A stretch of DNA of 6,920 nucleotides, taken from contig JAFGOU010000308.1 in the NCBI GenBank assembly GCA_016926315.1, forward strand, positions 1-6,920. The letters are read 5' to 3'. The position numbers and the translations under genes are program-made. The stretch comes from Chitinispirillaceae bacterium. Lineage in GTDB: Bacteria; Fibrobacterota; Chitinivibrionia; Chitinivibrionales; Chitinispirillaceae. Below are positions 5,918 through 6,920 of the stretch, piece by piece (position 1 is the stretch's first letter; each line of letters begins with the position of its first letter). Under the pieces are notes generated by a model. The model saw only the letters and a list, made by a program, of their open reading frames with translations. It had not been told where the DNA came from and made no database searches.

Positions 5918-6565
5918 ATGCCTTCACGTACTCTTACCATGATACGCCGGGGAATAAACCGGCTCAACGACCTTGTCAAGCAGCATCCGGAAATACCGGC
6001 GCTCAGGGTGATCGGAGCGGCCGTTGCTTCCTGTGCTGATAACGTCAACGCTGCGTTGCAGCGGTTCCAGAACGCGGCCATCGACGGCGACCGTGAGCGG
6101 GCCGAGCGTGACACTGCCATGGGCGAGCTTCTAACCTGGGTCCAGTCGTGGCGGCCCGTGATTTTGATGCTCGTGCCCGGCGCAGACAAGAACATCCGCA
6201 ACCTGCCGTATGACGCACCCACTCCCGACGATCTTGCCCGCGTCGCCGAAGACATGCTCACGGTCATGAAAGAGAACCAGGAAACCGCGGATATACTCCA
6301 GCCCGCGACCGCTGATCTTGGCGACAAGATAGAAAAGGCCAGAAAAGAGACCGCTGAAGCGAACATGGCCCTGCCTGCCGAGACGGTTGCGCGAGCTGAA
6401 TATTCGGAAGCGTGCCTTAATGCCAACAATATCCTGGTACGCGGCAGTGAAATCGTTCGCACCGTGTTCGGCCGCACCTCGCCCGAATACAAGCAGTTTA
6501 TCGAGCGAAGCAAAGGTAATGAAGAAGAGGAGGAAGAGGCAGAGGCCCAGACCGGCGATGCGTGA
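5918..6565 (+). CDS. Orphan helical protein with acidic tail, unknown function
   Basis: The 215-residue protein belongs to no family I recognise. It looks soluble and almost wholly alpha-helical: no signal peptide, no membrane segment, many Ala, Glu, Arg and Lys residues in heptad-like spacing, and few Gly. Visible segments: a basic amphipathic N-terminus (MPSRTLTMIRRGINRLNDLV); a small-residue helix with Cys39; a highly charged helix at about 50-70 (DGDRERAERD); a Trp-containing stretch WVQSWRPVILMLVPGAD at 74-90; a Pro-rich turn around 97-104; long charged helices at about 105-147; a second Cys at 166; and a C-terminal run of six Glu at 202-207. The overall shape suggests a helical bundle or coiled-coil oligomer; the tail could mediate interaction. 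It stands alone between a palindrome-bearing leader and its own terminator, next to a 21-bp tandem array. Codon use looks like that of its neighbours. A structural or nucleic-acid-associated role is conceivable but unproven. Confidence 0.8.
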   Translation: MPSRTLTMIRRGINRLNDLVKQHPEIPALRVIGAAVASCADNVNAALQRFQNAAIDGDRERAERDTAMGELLTWVQSWRPVILMLVPGADKNIRNLPYDAPTPDDLARVAEDMLTVMKENQETADILQPATADLGDKIEKARKETAEANMALPAETVARAEYSEACLNANNILVRGSEIVRTVFGRTSPEYKQFIERSKGNEEEEEEAEAQTGDA

Positions 6566-6578
6566 GCAAACGTATTGA

Positions 6579-6613
6579 AAAAAGCCTGCTGCCTGTAAGG
6601 CGGCGGGCTTTTT
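6579..6613. terminator. Strong Rho-independent terminator after the orphan gene
   Basis: A 15-bp stem (6579-6593 with 6599-6613, two G-T wobbles) with loop TGTAA begins 13 bp after the stop codon. The stem runs from AAAAAGCC to GGCTTTTT, giving a T5 tail on the + strand and a T6 tail on the - strand, so it can also stop leftward transcripts coming from the repeat array. Confidence 0.9.
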
Positions 6614-6628
6614 AATAAAGGAAAAGCC

Positions 6629-6653
6629 GGGCGACCCCTTCGGTCGGCCGCCC
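6629..6653. repeat. Degenerate third copy of the GGGCGACC palindrome
   Basis: The sequence begins GGGCGACC like the two exact copies upstream of the gene and ends CGGTCGGCCGCCC. Arms pair as 6629-6633 with 6649-6653 and 6634-6636 with 6642-6644, leaving a 4-base bulge (6645-6648). The flanking bases also resemble copy 1 (CC before, CCA after). On the - strand it is followed by GGCTTTTCC, a weak terminator tail. With copies 1 and 2 it brackets the orphan gene. Confidence 0.55.
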
Positions 6654-6670
6654 CAACAAAAAGCGTGGTT

Positions 6671-6920
6671 TTATTTCAATCTGACAGGTCGTCATTGAAA
6701 TATGCCCCGGCATTAATGAAACCTGCCTTGCCTTCAATGAAACCTGCCTCACTTTCAATGAAACCTGCCAAGGCTTCATGGAAACTTGCAGACCCTTCAT
6801 GGAAACCTGCCAACCCTTCATGGAAACCTGCCAACCCTTCATGGAAACCTGCCAACCCTTCATGGAAACCTGCCGACCCTTCATGGAAACCTGCCAACCC
6901 TTCATGGAAACCTGCCGACC
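6671..6920. repeat. 21-bp tandem repeat array, running off the right edge
   Basis: About twelve units of exactly 21 bp. Unit starts are at 6692, 6713, 6734, 6755, 6776, 6797, 6818, 6839, 6860, 6881 and 6902, with a very degenerate one at 6671. The core is TCATGGAAACCTGCC (TCAATGAAACCTGCC in older units), followed by a more variable tail such as AACCCT, GACCCT, AAGGCT or TCACTT. Units from 6797 onward are nearly identical, differing by one A/G; those nearest the gene are diverged. Because 21 is a multiple of three, frames stay open: on the - strand they read as heptads MKGWQVS or GLAGFHE, on the + strand as KPANPSW or METCQPF. The - strand MKGWQVS frame ends at TAA 6612-6614 inside the terminator. 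I treat the array as non-coding satellite DNA unless its full length shows a start and ribosome-binding site. Confidence 0.9.

Noticed and set aside
6671..6920. CRISPR array
   Set aside because: The unit is 21 bp with no repeat-spacer alternation; the variable part is only about 5-6 bases and no cas gene is near.
6612..6920. - strand protein made of MKGWQVS heptads, entering from the right edge and ending at 6612
   Set aside because: The frame is open because the period is a multiple of three, and several other frames are open too. It runs through a palindrome copy into the terminator, and its true start is outside the window, so coding cannot be supported here.

Overview
This is a bacterial chromosomal window from a moderately GC-rich genome. 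It probably comes from a Gram-negative or otherwise diderm organism, because one gene encodes a lipoprotein and there is a UbiB-type kinase and a CrtI-type flavoprotein. Nothing in it names the lineage. The style of the lipoprotein and of the GC-rich dispersed palindromes recalls environmental or metagenomic bacteria such as Fibrobacterota-like lineages, but that is a weak impression. There is no rRNA, tRNA, transposase, integrase, phage gene or CRISPR array.

Left part (1-716): the last 77 codons of a thiamine-phosphate synthase gene (thiE) on the + strand, then about 480 bp without a credible gene. This gap holds a 22-bp perfect inverted repeat, a cluster of smaller hairpins and a strong bidirectional terminator just before the next gene.

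Middle part (717-5450): a complete CrtI/phytoene-desaturase-like FAD oxidoreductase (- strand) diverges from a complete ABC1/UbiB-like atypical kinase (+ strand). The kinase gene then converges, with 2 bp between the stop codons, on a two-gene - strand unit: larC (nickel-pincer cofactor synthesis), whose stop overlaps the start of a small unrecognised lipoprotein gene in an ATGA overlap. The divergent pair suggests isoprenoid or quinone-related metabolism. larC suggests a nickel-pincer enzyme of the lactate racemase (LarA) family encoded elsewhere, since larA, larB and larE are not in this window.

Right part (5451-6920): the most unusual segment. A 467-bp intergenic region carries two identical 21-bp hairpin palindromes, a sigma-54-like promoter match and alternating GCGACC/GGTCGC elements. 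These precede an orphan 215-aa, apparently all-helical protein with a poly-Glu tail and an excellent Shine-Dalgarno. After its strong terminator come a degenerate third copy of the palindrome and a 21-bp tandem repeat array that runs off the right edge, diverged near the gene and nearly identical at the far end. Orphan gene, palindromes and tandem array together look like a repeat-associated cassette of unknown function and are the best candidate for something undescribed. That linkage is inferred from proximity only.
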